Positions 7,596 to 11,639 of a DNA stretch of 11,639 nt are shown here, in pieces. Every line of letters begins with the position of its first letter. Positions within the stretch are counted from its first letter, which is position 1. A program made the translations under genes and the position numbers. Source of the DNA: Pseudomonadota bacterium (GTDB lineage: Bacteria; Pseudomonadota; Alphaproteobacteria; Sphingomonadales; Sphingomonadaceae); the NCBI GenBank assembly GCA_023416515.1, contig JAEZHP010000091.1:1-11639 (forward strand). The letters run 5' to 3'. Under the pieces are notes generated by a model, which saw only the letters and a program-made list of their open reading frames with translations, did no database searches and was not told where the DNA came from.

Positions 7596-7691
7596 CGTCC
7601 CGTGGCTATGGCCGGTCGCCGCATCCAGGGCAACCGCGGCAACCATGCGAGGCCTCGCGGCGTTCGTCTTCAAAATTCAGGAGGAGAACAG
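7596..7691. promoter_or_regulatory. divergent surE/host-attachment gap with 12-bp palindrome
   Basis: This 96-bp gap must hold promoters for both directions. A perfect 12-bp palindrome, GCGAGGCCTCGC, lies at 7647-7658, ending 33 bp before the plus-strand ATG. It is a candidate operator. A strong ribosome site AGGAGGAG, 5 bases before ATG 7692, fixes the start of the plus-strand gene. No clear -35/-10 pair was found. Confidence 0.4.
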
Positions 7692-8174
7692 ATGCGAATC
7701 CCGCACAACGCCCATGTCCTTGTCGCCGACGGCCAGAAGCTTCTCTTTTTCCGGAACGAGGGCGATGGCGAGTTCCCGAACCTGCAGGTCGAGCGCCATG
7801 AACATCATGACGATCGCAAACCGCGGGAGCACGGCACCGATCAGCCGGGGCGCACATTCTCGGGCGCGCAGGGCGGCGACCCGCGCTCCGGCGGTCTTGG
7901 AGCAACCGTTGGCGCGGCTCGAAGCGCTTATTCAGAGACCGACTTCCAGCAGCTCGAGGAAGACCGCTTCGCGGCCGAAGCTGCCGACCTGCTGAAGAAG
8001 AAGGCGCTCAACCACGAGATCGAGCATCTCATCATCGTCGCCCCACCGAAGACGCTGGGGGAGCTGCGCAAGCACTATCACGCGGAGGTCGAGCAGCGGA
8101 TTGCCGGCGAGATCCCCAAGGACCTCACCAACATGCCGGTCCCCGAGATCGAAAAGGTGATCCAGCAGTCGTAA
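7692..8174 (+). CDS. host attachment family protein
   Basis: The 160-residue protein resembles the family annotated as 'protein required for attachment to host cells', first linked to Agrobacterium attachment and thought to be related to the eRF1/release-factor fold. The family-like parts are the N-terminal strand region HNAHVLVADGQKLLFFRNEG (6-25), a variable Gly/Ser/Arg-rich linker at about 40-78, then DFQQLEEDRFAAEAADLL, EHLIIVAPPKTLGELRKHY and the late EIPKDLTNMP. There is no signal peptide or membrane segment, so it is probably cytosolic despite the name; the real role is unknown. The start is ATG 7692 with a very strong AGGAGGAG. The frame is open far upstream, antisense to surE, but that part is not coding. 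The stop TAA merges with an A-tract that begins the downstream terminator. Confidence 0.82.
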   Translation: MRIPHNAHVLVADGQKLLFFRNEGDGEFPNLQVERHEHHDDRKPREHGTDQPGRTFSGAQGGDPRSGGLGATVGAARSAYSETDFQQLEEDRFAAEAADLLKKKALNHEIEHLIIVAPPKTLGELRKHYHAEVEQRIAGEIPKDLTNMPVPEIEKVIQQS

Positions 8175-8207
8175 AAAAAAGGAGGTCCCGGCAGCACCGG
8201 GACCTCC
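8173..8207 (-). terminator. rho-independent terminator between converging genes
   Basis: A perfect 11-bp stem (8181-8191 / 8197-8207, GGAGGTCCCGG / CCGGGACCTCC) with a 5-base loop CAGCA is flanked by eight A on the plus strand. Read on the minus strand this is a stem followed by eight T, an ideal terminator for the gene at 8234-9157. On the plus strand the stem lies just after the host-attachment stop but is followed only by CTTGCTT, so termination in that direction would be weaker. Confidence 0.9.
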
Positions 8208-8233
8208 CTTGCTTCGCGAATTGTGAGTGAAGC

Positions 8234-9157
8234 CTAGGCGACGGCGGCTTCCGGTTCGCGCTTCGCCAGCCGGCGGCGCGCGACCAGGGCTGCCGCAGCC
8301 GCACCGAACAGCAGGACCATCGGCGGCGCCGGGACCGGAACGCCACCGGTCGAGGTCGAGGTGGAGCCGCCGCTCGAAGTCGAGGAACTGCTGCTCGAGC
8401 TGCTCGACGTCGAGGTCGAGTTTCCGCCGAAGCTCGACGAGCTCGTCGAGGAGCTGGTCGAAACGTTGCCGCTCGATGACGACGAGGTCGACGAGGAGGT
8501 CGACGACGACACGTTGCCGCTCGACGAGGAGGTCGAGGACACGCTGCCGGACGAAGTCGAAGTCGAGCTTCCGCCCGTCGAGGTGGACGTCGAGCTGCCA
8601 CCCGTGGAGGTGGAGCTTCCACCCGTCGACGTCGAGCTTCCGCCGGTGGAGGTCGAGCTTCCGCCGGTGGAGCTTCCACCCGTCGACGTCGAGGTCGAGC
8701 CGCCGGTGCTGGTCGAGGACACGATGACGTTGTTGTTGTTGCCGCTTCGCGCGTTGGCGAAGGCGCTCGAGAACAGGCTCGCGGAAAAGAAGCCGTTGGC
8801 GAAGGACGACGAATTGTTCTCTGCCGCGACCACCACCGGGACCTGAGCGAAGCCCGAAGACGACGGGATCATCGGCGGCAGGGGCGGCGGCGGTACCGGG
8901 ATCGGGATCGGCGGGGTCTGCGCGATCGTTCGAGTCGTCACGGCCTGCGCGGGCGCCGCGACACAGGCCGTGCGGCGGACAGTGCGGCGGACGACGCGAC
9001 GCTGCGCGGCGCGGTGCTGTCCAGTCGCGAGCTTGGTGCGCTGCACGATCGCCGGGCGCTCGGGCGGGTTCTGCTGTACGTGAACCGCGCCGCCGCCGAT
9101 GATCGCGCCGCCGCAGGTGCAGGCGGCTAGTTTCGCCAGGGCCATCCGAACAGACAT
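8234..9157 (-). CDS. secreted Ser/Thr/Gly-rich protein with PEP-CTERM-like C-terminal anchor
   Basis: I cannot name a function for this 307-residue protein, but its layout is clear. A short basic N-terminus and small-residue hydrophobic stretch (LAACTCGGAIIGGGAV, 10-25) look like a signal or membrane anchor. An Arg-rich part follows (49-63, AAQRRVVRRTVRR), then a Pro run (82-97, PIPIPVPPPPLPP), an Asn/Ser/Phe region (113-145), and a 125-residue low-complexity Ser/Thr/Gly tract (147-271) partly built of GGSSTST units. The end is VPVPAPP (273-279), a hydrophobic segment (280-293) and RRR (294-296). The Pro motif, TM helix and Arg cluster match the plan of PEP-CTERM sorting signals recognised by exosortase, although VPEP is replaced by VPVPAPP. 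Ser/Thr-rich stalks before such signals are often glycosylated. The start at ATG 9157 has GAGAGG 5 bases upstream. Confidence 0.78.
   Translation of the reverse strand: MSVRMALAKLAACTCGGAIIGGGAVHVQQNPPERPAIVQRTKLATGQHRAAQRRVVRRTVRRTACVAAPAQAVTTRTIAQTPPIPIPVPPPPLPPMIPSSSGFAQVPVVVAAENNSSSFANGFFSASLFSSAFANARSGNNNNVIVSSTSTGGSTSTSTGGSSTGGSSTSTGGSSTSTGGSSTSTGGSSTSTSTGGSSTSTSSGSVSSTSSSSGNVSSSTSSSTSSSSSGNVSTSSSTSSSSFGGNSTSTSSSSSSSSSTSSGGSTSTSTGGVPVPAPPMVLLFGAAAAALVARRRLAKREPEAAVA
8546..8716. repeat. degenerate in-gene tandem repeat (21-bp unit, GGSSTST)
   Basis: Residues 148-204 of the minus-strand surface protein are built from repeated Gly-Gly-Ser-Ser-Thr-Ser-Thr units with shorter variants, giving 21-bp and shorter DNA repeats of the type GTCGAGCTTCCGCCGGTGGA. 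Units differ mainly in synonymous positions. Such a tract can change in copy number by slippage or recombination, so stalk length may vary between strains. Confidence 0.7.
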
Positions 9158-9400
9158 AAGTGCCTCTCTTCTCGTCCGACTTCGGGGCTCAAATTGCCCT
9201 TCCGTGGTCGTACGAGTTGAGATGCAAATGGCTGCGTAAGTGCAAGCGGATTAACCTTTTTCGGCCGTTCCATGGGCCTTCCGCGGCGAATCCGTCCCAC
9301 TACCGGACGCTTGCGCAGGCCGGGTGAACGGCCCTCCCGAATGGAATATGGTTGAGGGCGCGTTAGCCAATCCGGTGCGCCGCCCGAGTCGCGCCGGGAG

Positions 9401-9418
9401 GTGGGAAGAACTTCCCAC
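9401..9418. promoter_or_regulatory. 18-bp quasi-palindrome, candidate operator
   Basis: GTGGGAAG and CTTCCCAC are perfect 8-bp inverted arms separated by AA. A two-base loop disfavours an RNA hairpin, and no T-run follows, so a DNA site for a dimeric regulator fits better. It lies about 40 bp upstream of the candidate dksA -35 element and about 240 bp upstream of the surface-protein start. Confidence 0.45.
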
Positions 9419-9453
9419 AATAATGCGACGAATAGATTTTAATCGACATTAGA

Positions 9454-9499
9454 GTGACTTGTAGCGTCACCCCACTGCGCGTATAGGCGCGCTGGGGTG
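9454..9499 (+). promoter_or_regulatory. candidate dksA promoter embedded in overlapping inverted repeats
   Basis: TTGTAG (9459-9464) and TATAGG (9482-9487), 17 bp apart, form a moderate sigma-70-like pair in the right direction for dksA. The -35 sits inside GTGAC (9454-9458) / GTCAC (9466-9470). The -10 forms the loop of a longer inverted repeat: CACCCCA (9468-9474), a CT bulge and GCGCG (9477-9481), pairing with CGCGC (9488-9492) and TGGGGTG (9493-9499). The match to consensus is only partial, so promoter function is inferred. Confidence 0.4.
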
Positions 9500-9550
9500 G
9501 GAGGGCAAAAGCCAAAAATAGTCAGCCCCTGCTGCCTCAGGTTCGTAGCG

Positions 9551-9566
9551 CCGGTCTGTTGACCGG
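9551..9566 (+). promoter_or_regulatory. dksA leader stem-loop before the ribosome site
   Basis: CCGGTC / GACCGG forms a 6-bp stem with loop TGTT, ending 20 bases before ATG 9587. The ribosome-binding stretch GAGGAGTGGAGGGG follows at once and stays unpaired by this hairpin. It could stabilise the leader or present the ribosome site; no function is shown by sequence alone. Confidence 0.4.
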
Positions 9567-9586
9567 TCGACGAGGAGTGGAGGGGT

Positions 9587-10024
9587 ATGGCTACAGCTCA
9601 TAGTGACGCGTTTGCGCGATACAGTACGGCTTATCGGCCGACTGCCAACGAAGAATTCATGAACCCGGACCAGCTGGCCTATTTCAGGGCCAAGCTGCTC
9701 GCGTGGAAGGACGAGATCCTTCGGGAGTCCGCCGAGACGGTGGCGGAATTGAAGAACGGCCCGATTCAAGAGGCCGATCTCAACGATCGCGCGTCGAGCG
9801 AGACGGATTGGGGAATCCATCTCCGCACCCGCGACCGCCAGCGCAAGCTCATCGCCAAGATCGAAAGCGCGCTGCGCCGGATCGAGACCGGCGAATATGG
9901 CTTCTGCGAAGTCACCGGCGAGCCGATCTCGCTGGCCCGACTCGAGGCCCGGCCGATCGCGACAATGACGGTCGAGGCGCAGGAGCGCCACGAACGCAAC
10001 GAACGCGTTTCGCGCGACGACTGA
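9587..10024 (+). CDS. dksA: RNA polymerase-binding transcription factor DksA (alphaproteobacterial type)
   Basis: The 145-residue protein is a DksA/TraR-family factor that inserts a coiled coil into the RNA polymerase secondary channel and, with ppGpp, alters transcription of rRNA and amino-acid genes. The coiled coil spans about 28-105, and its tip carries the family motif D-x-x-D-x-A as Asp64, Asp67 and Ala69 (DLNDRA). The C-terminal globular part, GFCEVTGEPISLARLEARPIA (106-126) through MTVEAQERHE, aligns with the zinc finger of E. coli DksA but keeps only Cys107. The other three Cys positions are Thr110, Thr128 and Ala131, so zinc is probably not bound. This pattern is usual in alphaproteobacterial homologues as I recall them. 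The start at ATG 9587 has GGAGGGG just upstream; Met25 (MNPDQLAYF) is a possible internal start. Confidence 0.94.
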   Translation: MATAHSDAFARYSTAYRPTANEEFMNPDQLAYFRAKLLAWKDEILRESAETVAELKNGPIQEADLNDRASSETDWGIHLRTRDRQRKLIAKIESALRRIETGEYGFCEVTGEPISLARLEARPIATMTVEAQERHERNERVSRDD

Positions 10025-10029
10025 TTCGG

Positions 10030-10056
10030 AAGGGGCCGGGCAACCGGCCCTTTCTT
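10030..10056 (+). terminator. rho-independent terminator of dksA
   Basis: A 7-bp GC stem GGGCCGG (10033-10039) / CCGGCCC (10044-10050) with a GCAA tetraloop is followed by TTTCTT. The stem can be extended by one G-T and two A-T pairs to 10030-10053. It begins 5 bases after the dksA stop codon. Confidence 0.85.
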
Positions 10057-10083
10057 GGTGGGGCGACTCGAGCCCTGACCCTT

Positions 10084-10151
10084 ACCCGTCACCCCCGCCA
10101 TAGCGGGGGTCCAGCGGCGAGCTGGGTTCCCGCTTCCGCGGGAATGACAGG
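10084..10151. repeat. cloverleaf-like palindromic repeat, copy 2 (REP-like)
   Basis: Outer GTCA (10088-10091) and TGAC (10145-10148), extendable with one mismatch, enclose three arms: ACCCCCGC / GCGGGGGT (10091-10098 / 10103-10110, loop CATA), CCAGC / GCTGG (10111-10115 / 10121-10125) and TTCCCGC / GCGGGAA (10127-10133 / 10138-10144, loop TTCC). The three-arm plan matches copy 1 near 4124-4208. It resembles intergenic palindromic elements I recall as common in sphingomonads. Confidence 0.65.
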
Positions 10152-10170
10152 TTGTGGTGTGGTGCGGCCC

Positions 10171-10326
10171 TTAGTGGCCGGTCATTTCGTCCCTAAGCCT
10201 CAGTTTTTCCTTCTTGAGTCGGGCAAGGGTGGTTTCGTCTGGATGTGGGCGGAGGCTTTCCTCCGTGATGCGCGCGTCGAGGCTGGCATGCTTTGTCATC
10301 AAAGCGTCCATATGCGCGTTCTGCAT
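10171..10326 (-). CDS. YdcH/DUF465-family small coiled-coil protein (first of divergent pair)
   Basis: The 51-residue protein MQNAHMDALMTKHASLDARI... matches the DUF465/YdcH family: a helical hairpin with KHASLDARI, RPHPDET and ARLKKEKLRLRDEM. Function in this family is unknown. The ATG at 10326 is preferred because AAGGAG lies 6 bases before it; the ATG two codons earlier (10332) abuts the same AAGGAG with no spacer. The open frame extends further upstream but without conserved sequence. It is divergent from a second DUF465 gene at 10472, with which it shares the ARLKK-x-KLRLRDE core, so the pair probably arose by duplication. Confidence 0.85.
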   Translation of the reverse strand: MQNAHMDALMTKHASLDARITEESLRPHPDETTLARLKKEKLRLRDEMTGH

Positions 10327-10471
10327 TCCCATCTCCTTTTTCCTCAGTGGGACCCGGGATGATAATGCGCGGGCCCGCCTTCTGTCTCGCACGATCCGAC
10401 AGAAATGTGTTTAAGTGCGGTGATCCGTTGGCGGCCCATCCGGGCGCTCGGTGAGGCGTGGGAGCGGGGCG
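10327..10471. promoter_or_regulatory. divergent control region between two DUF465 genes
   Basis: This 145-bp gap must drive both small genes. It contains a 10-bp palindrome GCGGGCCCGC (10369-10378) directly followed by a 7-bp inverted repeat TTCTGTC (10380-10386) / GACAGAA (10398-10404) with 11 bp between. GATAAT at 10361-10366 could be a plus-strand -10, but its -35 is poor. A shared operator controlling both genes is plausible, not shown. Confidence 0.4.
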
Positions 10472-10687
10472 ATGAACGATCGGGACGAGCCGACTCAGCA
10501 GGAGGCCGCTCTTCGGCTGGAGGCGCTGAAGATGGAGCATCGCGATCTCGATGCGGCAATCGAGGCGTTGCGCGCGTCTGTCGCGGCCGACCAGCTCCAG
10601 CTTGCGCGCCTGAAGAAGCGCAAGCTTCGGCTGCGCGACGAGATCGCGTTGCTTCAGGACCTGGTGGTTCCGGACATCATCGCTTGA
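10472..10687 (+). CDS. YdcH/DUF465-family small coiled-coil protein (second of divergent pair)
   Basis: The 71-residue, highly charged, fully helical protein carries KMEHRDLDAAIEAL and ARLKKRKLRLRDEIALL (about residues 22-62), the two halves of the DUF465/YdcH hairpin. It differs from its divergent neighbour by a longer N-terminus (MNDRDEPTQQEAALRLEAL) and a C-terminal tail QDLVVPDIIA. The start at ATG 10472 is chosen for its GGAG about 7 bases upstream; a GTG at 10451 would add seven residues without support. The role is unknown. The next gene, rcdA, begins 73 bp downstream on the same strand, so co-transcription is possible. Confidence 0.85.
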   Translation: MNDRDEPTQQEAALRLEALKMEHRDLDAAIEALRASVAADQLQLARLKKRKLRLRDEIALLQDLVVPDIIA

Positions 10688-10760
10688 TCGGCTTTGTCCC
10701 AGCTTGACCCGCAGTCTGGTTAATTTGCCTCTATAGCGGGCTTCGCGCGTTCAGGACCCT

Positions 10761-11240
10761 ATGGCAGCCTCCGAATCCATGACCGAGAATATGCGCCGCA
10801 CGGAGCTCACGCCGAAGCTCGTCGACTCCCTCTATACCGAGGCGATGGTGCTGGCCGACGAGGCCCGCTCCTATTTCGACATCAACGACGATCCCGGCCG
10901 GATCGAGCTCGACCCGCTGACCCGGGTCGGCTTCGCCTGCGAGTCGCTGAAGGTGACGACTCGCCTGATGCACGTCATCGCCTGGCTGCTCACCCAGCGT
11001 GCGGTGCGGGCAGGCGAGCTGACTCCGGCGCAAGCGCACACGCCCGACAGGCGCCTCGGCGACGCGCCCAACACCGATCACATCCTGGCGCGCAAGTTTC
11101 CGGAGGCGGCGCGAATGCTGATTCGCCAGAGCGAGGAGCTGTTCGAGCGCGTCCGCCGCCTCGATTTTGTCACCGCCGCGCCCGGGCAGGACGGAAGCCC
11201 CGCCCGAAGCCTGATGAGCCGCCTCGAACGCTCGATCTGA
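10761..11240 (+). CDS. rcdA: DUF1465 family protein, RcdA homologue (CtrA degradation adaptor)
   Basis: The 159-residue protein belongs to the DUF1465 family, whose studied member is Caulobacter RcdA, a helical adaptor that works with CpdR and PopA to deliver CtrA and other substrates to the ClpXP protease in the cell cycle. Recognisable parts are LTPKLVDSLYTEAMVLADEA (16-35), the DARSYF-like turn EARSYFD, LTRVGFACESLKVTTRLMHVIAWLL (53-77) and RRLGDAPNTDHILARKFPEAARMLIRQSEELFERVRRLD. A C-terminal flexible tail follows from about 140. The start at ATG 10761 has AGGA four bases upstream; Met7 is an alternative. Whether it controls CtrA in this organism is inferred from family membership. Confidence 0.85.
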   Translation: MAASESMTENMRRTELTPKLVDSLYTEAMVLADEARSYFDINDDPGRIELDPLTRVGFACESLKVTTRLMHVIAWLLTQRAVRAGELTPAQAHTPDRRLGDAPNTDHILARKFPEAARMLIRQSEELFERVRRLDFVTAAPGQDGSPARSLMSRLERSI

Positions 11241-11289
11241 GCGGCCGCGCCGGGTTCATTTTGCCGCGGCGCGGATGTAGGCCGGGGTC

Positions 11290-11639
11290 ATGGCCCCGTT
11301 CGCCTTCATTTATGGCCCCCGCCTCATCGCCGGTCCCGGCCGCTCGGCCGAGCTTGGTGGACTGCTCCCGCCGGGCCGCTGCCTGTTCGTCACCGACTCG
11401 ACGGTGCGCGAGCTCGGTCTCGCTGATTCGGCGCTCGCTTCGCTCGAAGCGGTGGGAATCGAGCCGGTCATTTTCGACTCGGTCGAGCAGGATCCCTCGC
11501 TCGCAACGCTGAATGCCGCTGTCGAGGCGGGGCAGGGCTGCGGATCCGTCGTCGGGTTCGGCGGCGGCAGCCCGATGGATGTCGCCAAGCTCTCCTCCTA
11601 CCTGATCGCCACCGGCGAGGACGTCGACACCCTGTGGGG
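11290..11639 (+). CDS. iron-containing alcohol dehydrogenase, 5' part (cut by window end)
   Basis: An open frame from ATG 11290 runs off the window after 116 codons. It begins MAPFAFIYGPRLIAGPGRSA, continues with a Rossmann-like strand CLFVTDSTVRELGL (31-44), DSVEQDPSLATLNAAVEAG (63-81) and the NAD-binding signature VVGFGGGSPMDVAKLSSYL (87-105) of group III (iron-containing) alcohol dehydrogenases. The metal-binding Asp/His residues lie beyond the window, so substrate and metal use cannot be judged; relatives include alcohol, lactaldehyde and maleylacetate reductases. The ribosome site is weak (GGCCGGGG). It follows rcdA by 49 bp on the same strand, so it may be in the same transcript. Confidence 0.9.
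   Translation, partial: MAPFAFIYGPRLIAGPGRSAELGGLLPPGRCLFVTDSTVRELGLADSALASLEAVGIEPVIFDSVEQDPSLATLNAAVEAGQGCGSVVGFGGGSPMDVAKLSSYLIATGEDVDTLW

Larger units (their letters stand above)
9158..9586. promoter_or_regulatory. 429-bp intergenic region upstream of dksA and the surface-protein gene
   Basis: No coding region is supported here. It separates two divergent genes and should carry promoters for both. The part near the minus-strand gene (9158-9300) shows no clear promoter. The middle holds an 18-bp quasi-palindrome at 9401-9418. The dksA side holds a candidate promoter within inverted repeats (9454-9499) and a leader hairpin (9551-9566), each listed separately. Confidence 0.6.

Noticed and set aside
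7596..7673. 26-residue N-terminal extension of SurE from a TTG at 7673
   Set aside because: SurE proteins begin at MRILLTNDDG, and the extension has no conserved sequence and no ribosome site.
8546..8716. Possible CRISPR-like array
   Set aside because: The repeats are contiguous 15-21 bp codon repeats inside a coding region, with no unique spacers.
8361..8846. 161-codon acidic Val/Glu/Pro-rich open frame on the plus strand opposite the Ser/Thr tract
   Set aside because: It arises from the complement of Ser/Thr/Gly repeats. The minus strand has a ribosome site, signal region, sorting-type C-terminus and terminator, all lacking for this frame.
9119..9157. Lipoprotein signal (LAAC at residues 10-13) in the surface protein
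   Set aside because: The stretch before the Cys is short and contains Lys9, and a longer hydrophobic stretch follows the Cys; a normal signal or anchor is more likely.
9127..9420. 97-codon minus-strand open frame in the gap upstream of the surface-protein gene
   Set aside because: It overlaps the surface-protein start in another frame, has no family features and covers the region with the palindrome.
10704..10737. TTGACC and TATAGC as an rcdA promoter
   Set aside because: The spacer is 22 bp, well outside the usual 16-18 bp range.
11245..11274. CCGCGCC / GGCGCGG inverted repeat after rcdA as terminator
   Set aside because: The loop is 16 bases and no T-run follows; GC-rich pairing of this size is expected by chance here.

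Overview
The window looks like chromosomal DNA of a GC-rich alphaproteobacterium, most likely a member of the Sphingomonadales. The grounds are an alphaproteobacterial DksA with a degenerate zinc site, an RcdA/DUF1465 homologue, two YdcH/DUF465 proteins, a protein with a PEP-CTERM-like C-terminal anchor, TTG/GTG starts and small cloverleaf-like palindromic repeats. I see no rRNA, tRNA, phage, transposon or CRISPR. The genus is inferred.

Layout. Positions 3-4081 (minus strand) hold a compact run read rimO (S12 methylthiotransferase), an M17 aminopeptidase, a MarR-type regulator and an NlpC/P60-like protein. The last lacks the catalytic cysteine and the first catalytic histidine, so it is probably a pseudoenzyme, and its start lies inside the marR gene. 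Positions 4082-4315 are a divergent control region containing a cloverleaf-like repeat. The AMP nucleosidase gene (amn, plus strand) runs from 4316 to 5761 and meets a minus-strand K+ channel gene (5758-6831) tail to tail, both stop codons lying in one CTAG. The channel gene is translationally coupled to surE (nucleotidase, minus strand, start at 7595).

From 7692 a host-attachment-family gene (plus) converges on a minus-strand gene for a secreted Ser/Thr/Gly-rich protein with a C-terminal sorting/anchor signal (8234-9157). A strong terminator lies between them. The 429-bp gap 9158-9586 carries a perfect 18-bp quasi-palindrome, a candidate promoter embedded in hairpins and a leader stem-loop ahead of dksA (9587-10024). 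After a rho-independent terminator and a second cloverleaf-like repeat come two divergent short DUF465 genes, rcdA (cell-cycle proteolysis adaptor family) and the first 116 codons of an iron-containing alcohol dehydrogenase cut by the window edge.

The content is mostly core housekeeping and regulation: ribosome modification, peptide turnover, nucleotide salvage, stringent response and cell-cycle proteolysis. No large novel multi-gene system is evident. The most notable items are the apparently inactive NlpC/P60 protein, the Ser/Thr-rich anchored surface protein, the paired cloverleaf repeats and the structured dksA upstream region.
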